DNA from: Gnetum montanum
Lineage: Eukaryota > Streptophyta > Gnetopsida > Gnetales > Gnetaceae
Length of the DNA stretch: 64,000 bases
Assembly: GCA_015680685.1 (NCBI GenBank)
Contig: MNCI01004834.1
Coordinates: forward strand, 455,085 to 519,084
Reading direction: 5' to 3'
This document shows positions 1 through 11,826 of this stretch, one piece after another; the stretch's first letter is position 1; each line of letters starts with the position of its first letter. Position numbers and translations under genes: made by a program. The notes beneath the pieces were generated by a model. The model saw nothing but the letters and a program-made list of their open reading frames with translations, had not been told where the DNA came from and did not search any database.

Positions 1-100
1 TAAAGCCTATAAATATAATAAAATTTCAATTTTGAAAAAAAGATCATTACTTGGAACCACAATGCTCATCTCACCCCAACAATGTCCTAGGAGGGTTGAT

Positions 101-234
101 AAATGAGTGAAAGCCTAAGCTCTTTAAATTGTTGTGCCCACACTTGAACTTAGGTTTTTCACTTAAGAAATGAGTGAAAGCCTAAGCTCTTTGAATTGTT
201 GCACCCATGCTTGAACTCAAGTTTTTGACTTGAG
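101..234. repeat. Tandem duplication, 67-bp unit, two copies
   Basis: The unit beginning AAATGAGTGAAAGCC starts at 101 and again at 168, and both copies end in a stretch like GACTTGAG. The copies differ by scattered substitutions, so this is an old local duplication. It has no coding content. Confidence 0.85.
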
Positions 235-251
235 AAATGAATACATCTATC

Positions 252-350
252 AACTATAAATTTAATAAAATTTCAATTTCAATTTCAAAATGATGTATAG
301 AAACTATAAATTTAATAAAATTTTAATTTCAATTTCAAAATGATGTATAG
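252..350. repeat. Tandem duplication, 50-bp unit, two copies
   Basis: A unit starting AACTATAAATTTAATAAAA and ending AATGATGTATAG occurs at 252-301 and 302-350 with very few differences. A diverged start of the same unit may lie at 6-35. It is AT-rich and non-coding. Confidence 0.8.
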
Positions 351-1319
351 GGACTAAACTTGAAGAATATGCACCAGACATCGCCTAACCAAGATAGATT
401 ATAAAATGCTACTTTTGCAAGGAACAAAATAGTGGTGGTCTACAACGAACCAATATTTATCTAAAGACATACATAATAATGGTGACCAACAACATATGTG
501 CTTTGTACATCATCAATGCCAACTCGAGGTAATACTAAGTGTAGCTACATAGCCATTTGCAGTTCTATTCCTGTTTTTGTATTCTACAAAACACCAAAAA
601 ATCTTATTTCTTTTTTGGTCAAAAAGAGTATGAAGATATTCTTGCAAAATATACCAATCTAAACATTTATGGAGCCACTCATTCGTACAATGAGCATCTA
701 CTACTGAATAGTAATTACTACTCTACTACCTTGCACGCCCTTTCCTACATCATGAAAGCACATTTAACTCAGGTTTCAGGTTCCATTTAAGTGGATAAAG
801 CCAAGTTATATATTTCAACAAATTCTATGGAAAAGAATTCTAAAACTCCTTAGTTAAGAAGTTCTGGTCTAGTTATAGATTAAAAGAAATTGGATAGAAA
901 GGAATTTTGAAACTCCTTGGTTAAGAAGTTCTAGTTAGTAGACTTAAGTAAAAACTCAATTTCATTGAGATAAAGATCTTTAAAATTAAGTCACTATACT
1001 AGGACTAATTTAAAATATGAACTTATGAAATTGAAACATAAGATTTTATCTTTAAAAAGTGTGATTATTTTTTTAAAATTTAATTCAAACCTAGGTAGTA
1101 GAATTGAACATAGAACGTAGGATAACCAAGTCAAGAGCCTTACCACTAATTATAACAAAAGTAATGCCTGCAAATCTATTGTAATCCTAGGCTATGATTG
1201 GTTGCTAGAGCTAAGAGTGGCAGCAACATCATAATTTGTAGCTCATTTTATTAATTTTTTCCCTATCTTAAATACAAAATGACTAAAAAATTATATTAAA
1301 TATATATTAAATTTAATAC
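351..1319. other. AT-rich stretch without recognised gene
   Basis: I see no protein family, RNA gene or clear repeat boundary here. The 77-residue open frame at 557-790 has low-complexity Phe/Tyr/Ser content and matches nothing I know. A short phrase around AACTCCTTRGTTAAGAAGTTC occurs twice (near 846 and 911). Confidence 0.5.
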
Positions 1320-1560
1320 TATTTTGACCTTGCTCCTTTGACCTTGTTCCACCAAGTTTACTATATCTTATTCTATTTTAACTTTATTTTTTACTCAATT
1401 TTACCTTGTCTTTACCTTATTATTAGCTTGTTTTATTAAGTTTTACCTTGCTTTGCCTTATAGTGACCCTACCTTGCCTTGTTTAGCCTCGTTTTACTTT
1501 TTGTTGACCTTGGTTGACCTTATTTTACTTTTTCATTACAATGTTTTGTAGTATTTCAAC
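1320..1560. repeat. Degenerate TTGACCTTG / TTTTACCTTG repeat tract
   Basis: The tract is built of imperfect short units such as TTGACCTTG, TTTTACCTTG and TTTGCCTTAT, many copies in about 240 bp. Its reverse complement (AAGGTCAA-type words) resembles the tract at 35450-36480. It is probably a decayed microsatellite-like segment of an LTR or untranslated region. Confidence 0.5.
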
Positions 1561-2841
1561 ATTGTTTAACAATTTTATCATTTAGATGCCACTTGATGTG
1601 CTTATGTTGACATGTAGGAAATGAGCTAAGAGGATGAGGAAGCAAATTTGACTAGCCTTAAAGCCTAAATGGGGCCCTCTTGTGATGTTGTTAGATGAAG
1701 TTGAACTTAAAATATCCAAGCCTTAACCCTTGCAACCTCTCTACCATACATCCTTAACATCTTGAATGTATCTTGATTACCATTGAGCTTGAAGCTAGAA
1801 ACATCATAGAGGGTCCTTAGTTGAAGTTTCCATCTAAACAAATATGGTGAGAAAAAACACATGAAACCAAGTTCCTCATTGAAACTTAAGCTTGCTCAAT
1901 ACATTAGCAAATCCTCGCAAAGCAACATTAAAGCCATCACATAGCCCTTGATTACATCTAACATTAACATATTTGCTTTTACTATGGTTGACCTTCTGTT
2001 CATAAGTTTGGGTAGATGACCAACGTTGACAACTATTATAGCATACAACAGACAAGCCTGCATGACCTCATAACTGTTTTTGACATCATAAAAATACTAC
2101 AAACTTGGTATAAATCTATGGAATAAAGTATAAACTTCTCCTATATTTGCTAATTATAACCTAGCGACATCCTATATTTGTTGATTGCATCATGTTGCCT
2201 TATGCAATTTCTTGCAAGAACATGTTTTCTTTGTCTGGTGTACTTGTCCTCTTGGAGTTGTGCTTGTAGGATGAAGCCTAAAGTTGTCATGAAGGTGTAA
2301 CTCATCATGATAACAAGTGACTGTGTAACTTTGATGCACCAGATTTGGTTAGCTTGTCCTACTGTACCAAGGGTGCATGTTTCATATCACTTCCATTACC
2401 CCTCTTGAGCCACAATCCTATAGCCCAATTAGAACCTTTCTTACCCTAACAACAATGAAAGCCTATGCTTGATATTCATGTATTATGATCATGTGACATC
2501 TCCTTCATTAAGCTTCATTGTCAAGTTCATTGGATGTAACACATTTCATTCAACAAGAAAATCAAACTACATTTGGCCTTGGCAATGAAACCCAATGAAG
2601 GTTTCACCAATTAAAAAAAAAAAGAAAATGGAGAAGCAAACTACCAAAAAAGTTAAAAGGCCAAATAAGCCCAAAAGTCATATCAACAACTCCAAACAAG
2701 CAAAGGGAGGAGCCTAATGGTCAAAGAAGCCTTGTAGTAGGGTGTTGGTTCCCCAAACACATTATTGAGGGACCAGTACTTCAAATCATGAATCATGAAG
2801 ATCACATTGATCAGCAAGCATGTCACTGCCATATTGTAACT
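1561..2841. other. Intergenic stretch, nothing recognised
   Basis: All six frames are heavily interrupted and I recognise no motif. The stretch ends at the left inverted repeat of the element at 2842. Confidence 0.45.
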
Positions 2842-3822
2842 TGTTGATGCATAAATTTTGGATGTACCAACACCAAGAAAGAAAAACTCATTTTTAAAAG
2901 GTCATGTAGCCCTTCCCCAATAAATGGTGACAAACAAAACCATGAACTACAATGGTGGTAGTAGCTGTAATGATGGTAGGTGGTGTAGTCAATAGCGGAG
3001 TAGATCTCTCATCCTCCCCTCACTCCTATCGATGTGTTAGTAGACACTGTAGGCACGTGGTAGTAGTCAGCAATTGTAGCAAGGTTTTCTCTTCTTTCTC
3101 TCTTCAGCAACAATTATGTGCATGTCAAGTGACTACATAGCACACATCAGGAGCTTTTGATGGCAACAACGTTGTAGGCGTTAGAAGCTGTGGGGCATGT
3201 GATGTTTTATTTTTCCTCCCTTCCAATGGTGGTCAACAAGTGCATGACTCACAGTAGTTAGCAGCAATGCAGATAATGCGTGGCAAATGGCAACGTGCAT
3301 GGTAGGCTATTGTAAGGTTGATGTCATCAACTGCAGCAAATGGATTTTCTCCCACCAGCAGAGGCCAAGGGGTGGTAGTGTTTTGGTAGTAGGAATGACC
3401 TCTCTTTTCCTCTCAATGGTGGTGGCATGCGTAGACGGTGGCAGATAGTGTGATAGCGGTAGATGCATCAACTATTTGGCCAACAGTGGCAGAATAGATC
3501 TCTCTCTCTCTCCCTCTTTGGTAGCAGTCATGGTCTTCCTACTCGGTAGTGAGCACCATTGATAGCAGTAGCAGGGACTAGGGAAAAGTTTAAATTTTCT
3601 AGTCACCTACTATATTTTCAAGAAGTCTTGTTAGGACAATTATCCAATTTAAATTCCCTTGATTTTTTTTTGGTTTACTTTACGCTTTGAACGTCACATA
3701 GCCCTCTTCAGCTTAGACTATTCATGGGTTTTTGTATCCATACAAAAGGCACTCTAGGAAATACCCTCCTCAAATAAGTTTTTTTTCCTAGTGTTGGTGC
3801 ATCCAAAATTTATGCATCAACA
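2842..3822. mobile_element. Non-autonomous element with terminal inverted repeats (981 bp)
   Basis: The left end (2842-2873, starting TGTTGATGCATAAATTTTGG) is the reverse complement of the right end (3791-3822), with one mismatch in 32 bp. Weaker inverted similarity runs about 20 bp further in (AGAAAAACTCATTT against AAATAAGTTTTTTT). A possible 4-bp target duplication TAAC lies at 2837-2840 and 3823-3826, one base off the left end. The interior is GC-richer than the flanks and rich in GGTGGTAG-like words, with no transposase. The 62-residue open frame inside (2952-3140) is not a recognised protein. Right-end relatives lie at 20640-20873 and 51165-51295, so this is a family. The ends read TG...CA, so an LTR-like relic with unusually palindromic ends is an alternative. 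Confidence 0.7.
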
Positions 3823-4229
3823 TAACCATGATGTTAACATGTAGAATTCTTTGTTAACCCATGTGACCATTTTCCAATGATCAAACATGACCTTTATCTC
3901 ATCTCAAACCTATATCACTCCATTGTGACCTTATTTTACCATTGCGATCACTCTTTAGCATGGTTTGATAGCTACAGAATCAAGTGTGAAGAGGAAACAT
4001 TGGTGATGGACCTGTGGTGGTGTTTTACATTCTTTGTTGATGTCTCTTGGGTTAATTCTTAAAACATCAATAAAGAGGTGCTAATGAAAGACCACAAAGA
4101 AAATCCATGTTGAAATCCATAACCAAAATTATTTGTAATTTCGTGAAAAATAATGGCAAGCACAATTGCCTTATTTTTTCCTATTGTAACCTTTATCACT
4201 GGGATTTGAGGTAGTAGTTTTAATGTCAA
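3823..4229. other. Intergenic stretch, nothing recognised
   Basis: No motif or repeat boundary is visible. The short open frame at 3877-4062 has no recognisable family. Confidence 0.4.
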
Positions 4230-4400
4230 ATGTAAAATTTACAATTCATATGCTATAGATCTCACACATCTTAGCTTATGAAGGCTAAAAAATGCTTCAT
4301 AAGCTTTAAATGCCTCATCTTCCAGGTGGGAAAAGCTATAGATTCATGTACCTAGGCTTGGAAGGGTTGAAAATGCCTTGCAGACCATCAAATTTGACAT
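4230..4400 (+). repeat. Dispersed repeat fragment related to 50760-50930
   Basis: The string from AATTCATATGC through AAATGCCTTGCAGACC is matched, diverged and on the opposite strand, at 50760-50930. Shared words include GGCTGAAAAATGC-like and GGAAGG(C/G)T(A/T)AAAATGCC. Both copies lie close to copies of the CCCAAGGG repeat (4562-4725 and 49580-50480), so they may be pieces of one large repeat. Confidence 0.5.
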
Positions 4401-4561
4401 TTCTCAGCCTATACACTAGCTATGCTAGTTTTATATGTTAAGAAACTTCCAAAGGCAATGTATAAAATTTGGGGTTTGAGTTTTTATGTTAGGTATTCCT
4501 ATGCCATATGCTAGGCAACATATGGAGGTAGTGTAAAAAGCATAAAACTATTTAAATTTGC

Positions 4562-4725
4562 TAAATGTTGCACGTGAAAAATTCCATCACTGGAAAAACT
4601 AAAGACTTTAGGTGTAGAAATATTTTTCTTGACCTTAAATCCCAAGGGCCTCTAAGAAAGAGGATTCAAGGTGCCTTGGATAGTCTAGCCAATCACCTAG
4701 GGACTTAAAAAATGTAAATGGGAAC
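4562..4725 (+). repeat. Dispersed repeat R, truncated copy 1
   Basis: The hallmark is GACCTTAAATCCCAAGGGCC, followed by an AAGAAAGAGGATTCAAGGT block and ending near GGGACTTAAAAAATGTAAAT. It matches the starts of the longer copies at 49580-50480 and 61020-61905, then diverges. No coding capacity is visible. Confidence 0.75.
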
Positions 4726-5369
4726 AATGAACTTCATAGGTTGACATCATGGCTACGGTATGACACTAGCACATTAAATAATCAATTAAGGCTTTGCCCT
4801 TCATGCTTTGAAGTGTTGGTCACTTTGTAATGTTTTTGAGAAACCAACACCTCACTCCAAGGTTTCTTTGGTCATTGGGCTCCTTCCTTTGCATGTTTGG
4901 AGTCATTGGTTTGTCTTTTGGTTCTCATTGGCTACTTGTCTTTTGGGCAATTTGCTTTCCATTTTTTTAGGGGGCGAAACCTTCATGGGATTTCATTACC
5001 AAGGCTAAATTTGATTTGGTTGTTCCATTGAATGAGATGTGTTACATTCAATGAACTTGGTGGAGCATGATGTAGGTATTAGCGACCATTTGGGACCACC
5101 AACACTTGCCTTTGGTCTTGTAATTGGGATCATGGGAAATGAAGATGTTCCTTCAAGCTTGGGTTTAAGTGCTTGCTAGTCTTTGATAACACCAAGGCTC
5201 ATATACCTCCAAATAAACTCAATGATAATAGAGCAAAATAATCGTAAATGTGTGTTTGTTATTGTGAATGTTGAAATGCTTGGTTTTGCATATGAAACTA
5301 TAATTGGCAATTATAATAGAGATTTAGCTAAATTTGTCGAATACTATGAGTCATCAAAGATTCCTATTT
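4726..5369. other. Intergenic stretch, nothing recognised
   Basis: Two short open frames (4808-5008 and 5183-5419) show no family signature; the first is hydrophobic. The stretch ends at the terminus of a family B LTR. Confidence 0.4.
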
Positions 5370-6061
5370 TGTCAAGTCACTTTGTCTATATAGTCCCTAT
5401 AGTACGTTGCTTGAAATAAATAAAATTTCACAAAAATGCTTAAGCACAGTTCTTCAGAAATTTACTCTTAAATTTCCCCCAGAGAGAAATTTCCACAAGA
5501 AAACTACAAATAGAGTGAGATTTAATGGATTTTAAAAGAGAAGAAGAAAGAAAAGCAAATTCATGTGTAATCTCAAACATTTACATAAGATAAATTGAAC
5601 ATAATGGAACACACCATAATAAAGTTATTCTAGTTTAATCTAAGTATTACAAATTGTCCAAACTCTCTAAGCTTAACAAGAAATTTTGTAAAAGACAATC
5701 TTATTAAACTACTAAAATATTTGGTAAACGATAAAGTACAATATTTTATTTTTCTAGTTAATAGTTGTCAAGAATTGAAAACAATAAAGTTAGTAAAAAA
5801 AATTTGACAATTTTATGATTGAAATATCAAGGCAATAAAATTTTAAAAAATGAAGCTATTTCAAGTCATCTCAAAGTATTAAAGATCTTTCTAGATCCTA
5901 TAGACTCAAATAGGCAATTTTATAAAGACATTACTGTTAGATTGCTCAAGATGCATTTCAAAGACAACATAAGCTCTTATATGGCAATCAAATAGAAGTC
6001 TAAAATTATGCAAAAATAGAGCTATTAGAGTAATTAGAAAATCCTAAAATTAAATGTCAAG
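5370..6061 (-). repeat. LTR of family B, 3' part, minus strand (split by insertion)
   Basis: Read on the minus strand this matches 17700-18386, including the phrase GTACTATAGGGACTAT near the end and terminal GTGACTTGACA. It breaks off exactly where the gag/ORF2 element begins. The remaining 5' part (TATA region, R) resumes at 15173-15520. The last five bases here, TCAAG (6057-6061), form the left target duplication of the inserted element. Confidence 0.8.
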
Positions 6062-6901
6062 TGATGAGTGGCGAGGTACCCCTACGCCCAACCATACGAA
6101 GCATAAGCGTTCATGTGCGATCTGGTCAAACTCCACGGACAGACTAGTTGTGGCACCTAGATAGTTATATGTTGATCACAGTTCGTTGTCTTCCCACCTA
6201 GACTAGTATTTACTTTGTCATGTATGGTTTAGTCTAGAGTGAGGTGTATGATGTGATTTCTAATACTATGCTACTCCTAAAGACAATGAGAAATAACTTA
6301 AGTGAACTAATAAGCAATAGGAAGCAAACTCTAAGCTAGCCTAAGTACGATGAGCATCCATCCTTAATTATCCATACACATCTTGAACTTCATGTACTAC
6401 TTTTGGGATTACCAAGCACACATTATTTGAACCACTACTGGGTTACCATATAGTTACACTTAAATGTTCATGATTAAGACGTACTCATTCCACGTTAACA
6501 ACAGGTATAGTAAATGACGATAAAGAAATATTAACTAAGAAAACAATAAATAATAATTAATAATTAAAGCAAATAAAAGCTAAGTGAATGCTATAATGAT
6601 GGAGTAATCTCGATCTTTATTGCTAATCATATACATGTCCAAGTATGTCACACTTGAACAAAGGTTCCATACAATTACAAGCATCACACTGCAGGCATGC
6701 ACTTGGGAAAAGAATTAAAAGCTAACTAAAAACTAACAAAAAGACTTAACCTAAAGACTTACCAAAAAGACTCCCTCACTGTGTGCTTGAATGCTATATT
6801 TATAGGTTGACACAAGAATCATGATATTGTGTATATGATATCGTATCCAGGCTGAAATATTGTGTACTCGATATCGGGGCTTGGCAAACTGCCATTCATA
6901 A
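6062..6901 (-). repeat. 3' LTR of the gag/ORF2 element
   Basis: It is 840 bp. Read on the minus strand it runs from TTATGAATGGC (a decayed TGATGAATC start) to CGCCACTCATCA. It holds a TATA-like segment at 6795-6804 and GATATC sites at 6837-6842 and 6870-6875, which lie upstream of the TATA when read in the element's direction. It aligns throughout with 14328-15172. Confidence 0.85.
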
Positions 6902-6915
6902 TGCCCCCACGACTA
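6902..6915 (-). other. Polypurine tract candidate
   Basis: On the minus strand this reads AGTCGTGGGGGCA and directly abuts the 3' LTR, which is where second-strand priming occurs in LTR retroelements. The G-run is short and interrupted by T and C, so the site may be decayed. Confidence 0.5.
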
Positions 6916-7088
6916 AATAAAAACTCATCCTTGAGTCAAACAAAATGAGGAACAAGTTCATTTAATTACATAGTGGAGAGGTATGGGATTATGTATTGAC
7001 TATGGATTCCTTCATGTCACAATGTGGGACTTGACAAAACAAAATTGGGATACCAACACAAAATACAAAATACAAAATTATTTAAAAC

Positions 7089-9854
7089 TTAGGTGGTTCT
7101 TGGTGGCAGTGGCTCCTCCATGGGCTTCTTCCCCTTATCCTATGCTCTAGGCTTTGGAAATGAATACTTATGAAGGAGCACCTAAAGCTTTTCTTCCTCT
7201 ATTCAAGGATCATGTGTTGTCCATGTAGATGTCCCAATGTTTGACAGAGTTAGCACCTCCCATGAACATGGCAGTTGCAGGAACATCTGATTAGCTTTGA
7301 TGTACCATGCCTCAAATAGTCATCGTTCCTCCTCATAAGCTTTGGCTTTGTCTCTAAATTTTTGATAATTTGTGAGTTGTCTAGCCAAATTTTCCACAAC
7401 ATCCTTTTGACCTTGATAGCTAGCTTTTACCACCTCTTATTTAGAATTTTCTACCTCCAATTTCTACAATGTCTTTTTGTGTTTAGAAAACTCTGTCTCA
7501 TATTTGGCATAGGTGGCAACTACCTGCTTTTCCAGCTCAATCCTACTATTAACATGGCCAAGTTTGTATACCACAGGTTTGTCAACTCCATGTATTTTGT
7601 GAGATCCTAAATCTATAGGTCTTGGCTCTTAATTTTGCTTGGTGGATGAAGGCGTAAGTGTCCAATATGGCCTGCTAGTTAGTGTTTGAGAATTGAAAGA
7701 GTTGATGTGGGTCTTATCCATATGAATCTATTTTTTAATAATCTCTTTATACATCCCCACCTGATCCCAAAAATGCACCTTCAATTTTTCATGTTGCTGA
7801 GCTTTGTTTTGCAATGCGCTTATTTCAATGACCATCTTTGGACAGATGGTGCATACCTCCTCCATTGAGAGGGTCTTATTCTCTTTGGCTAACTGACTTA
7901 TGTCTTGGTTAACTCTTATTAGTTGTTCTTACATTTTCTAAAAACTTTTCTTGAGAACATTCTTTTGTTTTTCAATTATTATCAACTGAAGAGTTTTGGC
8001 AGCAAGGAGTTTATTTTCTTCTTGTAAGGCTTTGAGTGCTTTTGCATGTGCATATGTTTAAGCCTGTGCTTTCAAAGCATCCCAATCAACCTTCTCCTTT
8101 CTCATTGCTACCCTTTCATTCTCCTCTAATAATTTATTTAGTTGCTCTATCCTAAATAATTCTAGTTGATTAGCTAGAATAAGTTGGGATGGATTTCGCT
8201 GTTCAACTTGTAGGGCAACAAACTTCTCTTGGAGTCTCTTCAACTCATCTTCTACATGTTTGGCCCTACCCTTAGCCATAACTAGCTTTCTCTTCATGGA
8301 AATGAGGTCTGATTGTGCTACTGTGACATCTTGGGGGATGTTAAACAAGGACATCATTACTTGTCCTATTTGTAGTAAACGATCCAGAGCATCCTCATGT
8401 TCCATAGGAGTCATTAAGGGATTAGCTAGAACTTGAGCATCGCATGCTCCTGTGAGATCCACTGGTGATACAATAGGGATGTTAAATGACTCTTTAATGT
8501 GGTCTGTGATCACTTTTGCTACTCTGGTTGCATCTTGGTGTTGCATGACCACCATTGTGAAACCTTCACCAATTTCCAATTGTACTTGAAATGATGTAGC
8601 ATTCTCAAAAATCTGTTATGAACAATGCAACTCCCCTCCTCTTGTTTGTATTGAGATCTCGCCCCTTACATGATTGATTGAGATGGTGGGCTATATGGCA
8701 TTGTCAATCACCTTGAAGAGATTGGCCTCATTGTGACTTTCCCAACTGATCGTTTCTGTGATGGCTCATCAATGGTTGATAATCTTATGGTGGTGATGGT
8801 GGTTGGTCCTGCTGGCCCATGGGCTACGTGTTGGGCCTTGCTTCTAATTGTCGACTGAGCCTCATGTCTGGAAGTTGGCTAGACCCTACTGTTTGAGGTG
8901 CAATGGGCCCAATTATCTACTCTTGTTCAAGCTCCAATGTCTCAGCAACATCTTTTCTTGGTGCTGGTGGCTTTAGGAATTTGGCATATGAAGCATTTTG
9001 AGCCTTCCTAAGGACATCATTAGTGTACCTCAGAATTCTAGCATGCTAGAACAACTTCCTGATTAGACATGGAAAGGGCAATGTAAACTTCTTTATCTTG
9101 TGTTCTTTGAACCACCTTAATATTTTTGTTAGATACAAATAGGGAAAATTGGCATCAACCTTGCCCATCAAGATTGCGCTTCCTCTGGCTGCATAGGTAG
9201 AGATCCTATTTAGCCCCTTCATTGGGAAGATGTGATAGGTGCCAATTTTAAAATAAATTCACTCTTCAAGGGTTATTTCTTCATATGTTTTGTCTTCTTT
9301 GTTGTACATCCTCTTTAGCCATACTTTTCTTACATCAAAATTAGACCAGATGGATATATGAGCAACTTTGAGCCCTGTATTCAGAAGATTTAGGACTTCC
9401 ATAATGGCCTTCGTGGAGAAATCAACTAAAATTCCACCAATGTTAGTGGTGGTGCCTTCCTCTTTATTATGCCGAAATTGATAAGTTTCCCCCAAATACC
9501 ATTCTCCACTTTCTGAGAGAATAGGCCATAGTGGAGATCCCTTGAGTTGATCTTTGACCGGCTCAATTTGGTAAAAGGTCCAAAATTAAGTTCCACGATC
9601 ATTGCAGTGGATGTGGACCTTTCCCAAATGGCCTGAACGCATTTTGGGAACAACATGAGATGTTGTCCTTATTTAGGTGCCTTGCCTTCTCCACCTTCCA
9701 CTTGACTAAATTATGTAGTAATAGGAGTTTCTTGATGGATGCTAAACGATTGTGCCTCTTGTTTTGCATGTTCTATGGGAGGTACTTGGCCTCTACCTCT
9801 CCTTGGGCGTTTGGCTACACCTTGAGAAGGTCCTCATCCTTATTTAGGGGCCAT
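7089..9854 (-). pseudogene. ORF2 of the gag/ORF2 element: long coiled-coil protein, unknown function
   Basis: The reading frame runs from an ATG at 9854 to a TAA at 7091, about 921 codons, and both ends are in the same frame. A temporary frame change near 9495 returns before 8579, and there are several TAA/TGA/TAG codons. The N-terminus is basic and Arg/Gly/Pro-rich (KRPRRGRGQVPP). A globular part follows (9656 to about 8960) with words such as WERSTSTAMIVELNFGPF and DANFPYLYLTKILRWFKEHK. Next is a Pro/Gln-rich linker. From about 8579 down, a 173-residue uninterrupted stretch leads into long Lys/Glu/Leu heptad-like sequence (KLVMAKGRAKHVEDELKRLQ; later QEENKLLAAKTL), which looks like coiled coil. 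I do not recognise the family. It has no RT, integrase or protease motif. A U3-like block lies about 0.5 kb upstream. Confidence 0.65.
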
Positions 9855-10366
9855 TTGTAATTACATCAGGATCAATTGTTAGTAAGGTCATTTAACAAAG
9901 TTTAATTATCTTATACCTTACTCATTGTCTTTAATAACTTTTGAATTCTTGCTTAGTGTGATTTCAAAATTAGAAAATTTTCAAGGAAATTTCCCTAAAA
10001 TTTTTAATGTCAGGTCCAATTTGATTAGGTGACTCAAATAATAATTTACATGATTTGGGTGAAGGGAGAAAATTAGTTTGGCATGAGTTCTTAACATTCT
10101 TAATATTGCTGACCTCTATGATATCCTTTGGGTGATAGCGAATTTCAAAAAAGTTATGCACAAATTCTACCATACCCCTCCCCCATGACTAAGTTAATCA
10201 CTTCGAGTTTAAGTAGGTTTGATAAGAAGGGAAATTGAAGCATTAATGAGCAAGATATTGATGGTTAAATGGTAGACTCGCAAAGCATGAAAAATCGTGG
10301 AGGAAAACTGCAATAACTCCCCTTACATCAATAGTTGAAAATGACTTCTACACATGTAGGGGGATC

Positions 10367-10455
10367 CATATATATAAATTTTTTGGACACGATATCATGT
10401 ACGTGATAACACAGACCTGATATCACATCAGACCCAATATTGGGTACCCGATATC
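10367..10455 (-). promoter_or_regulatory. Internal U3-like block: GATATC motifs and TATA, upstream of ORF2
   Basis: Read on the minus strand there are GATATC sites at 10450-10455, 10419-10424 and 10391-10396, followed by TATATATA at 10367-10378. This is the order and rough spacing seen in the U3 of the LTRs (GATATC 6870 and 6837, then TATA near 6800; GATATC 15108 and 15094, then TATA near 15070). The ORF2 ATG lies about 510 bp downstream. It could be a private promoter for ORF2 or the relic of an older LTR. Confidence 0.5.
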
Positions 10456-11826
10456 ACATCCCTTCCAAAATAGGGTACTTAGTAAAATTGATAAAATTTT
10501 GAGTTTTCACGGCCAAAAATAAAGGATTTGAGGTAGATTTGAAAGGTCTGGGGTAATGTGAAGTGGATATTAAGGCACCAAAAGTGTAATAAAGTGGAAT
10601 TATACAATGAAGTTCTTTAAATAGGGTGAGGAAAAAGGACATGTAGTGGTCCTAAGGAGCATTTGGTTGAAATGATGACAAAGAAAAGAATAGATTTAGC
10701 AATGGAATATTTGGAGGGTATAAAATGATGTGGTGGTGTGCAACAAGTAAAAATTACAAAAGTTACACAAGTGGATCCTACCCAAAGCAGGTGCCAACCT
10801 ATCATGCCCTTGCGTAACCATGCCTTAAAATGTCTGTAGGTACTAGAAGGGTTAAATGCAATCTGCACCTATGTAACAAAGCACACAGATGTTAAATACC
10901 ATTGCGATGAGGTATGAATTCTATACCACACAAGACACAAGTTAGAAATACTTGGACAGTGAGATGAGATGAATTGTAGGAAGGATTGTAGAGATTGGGA
11001 TGTGAGGTAATTTAGCCTGGGCACAATGAATCCAAAGTGTTATGCATGATTAAGGTACCATTAGCCTTTTGCTCCAAGATCATAACCAAGTTCATACCTT
11101 TGATTAGTGACATTGCATTGTTTCATCCCAATGATAGACAATCATAAGAGCATCACAGAAATAAGGTGTATGATCACTTGGTGTTTTGTGCAAGGGAGAA
11201 GTGATCTGAATTTATCTACAGCATGCTTTTCTTGAGCTTTCTTTTCTTTTTCTTCTTCTAGCCACTTTGGCACTTTGTCTTTTCCAAAGGTGATCTGGAG
11301 AAGCTACCAAACTTTAGGCATGGGTGCATGTCTTTTCAGTGGGACCCCCCTAGAACAACATTGAGTTCCTTTATGACAACTCTTACTTCCATTTTTCATT
11401 AGATCTACAAGGATCTTAGTACAACCAAGCTACATGATAGCACACACAAATGTCACCAAAGAGAATCCACAAGTTCCCTTGATGTCACACCCTTACCATT
11501 CCCTCTTAGTCTGTCACTATTTGCTCTGGGCATAATGAGTACAAAGTTACTTTAAGTTTTAATGATAATAAGAATATCATCATACCCAGAGTAGAACCTC
11601 TTATTAATAGAATGGGTGGGTGGATGTTGTGGGCTCACTGTCCAAATAATTAGTCCCTTGTGACTCAATAGCATAGAACAATGTCTCAACCGATAGGTCA
11701 CATGAGTATTTTATTCACAGATGAGATCACCCTCAAAAAGATAAAATGACAAATTGAAAAATGAAAAATTGGAAAACAACAAATTGTAAAACCAAAGAAA
11801 AGGAAAACATTTACTAATTATGCTTG
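10456..11826. other. Non-coding interior of the gag/ORF2 element
   Basis: Between the end of the gag-like frame and the U3-like block, all frames are interrupted and I see no pol motif. Pyrimidine-rich stretches occur (near 11235-11265). No insertion boundary was recognised. Confidence 0.5.
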
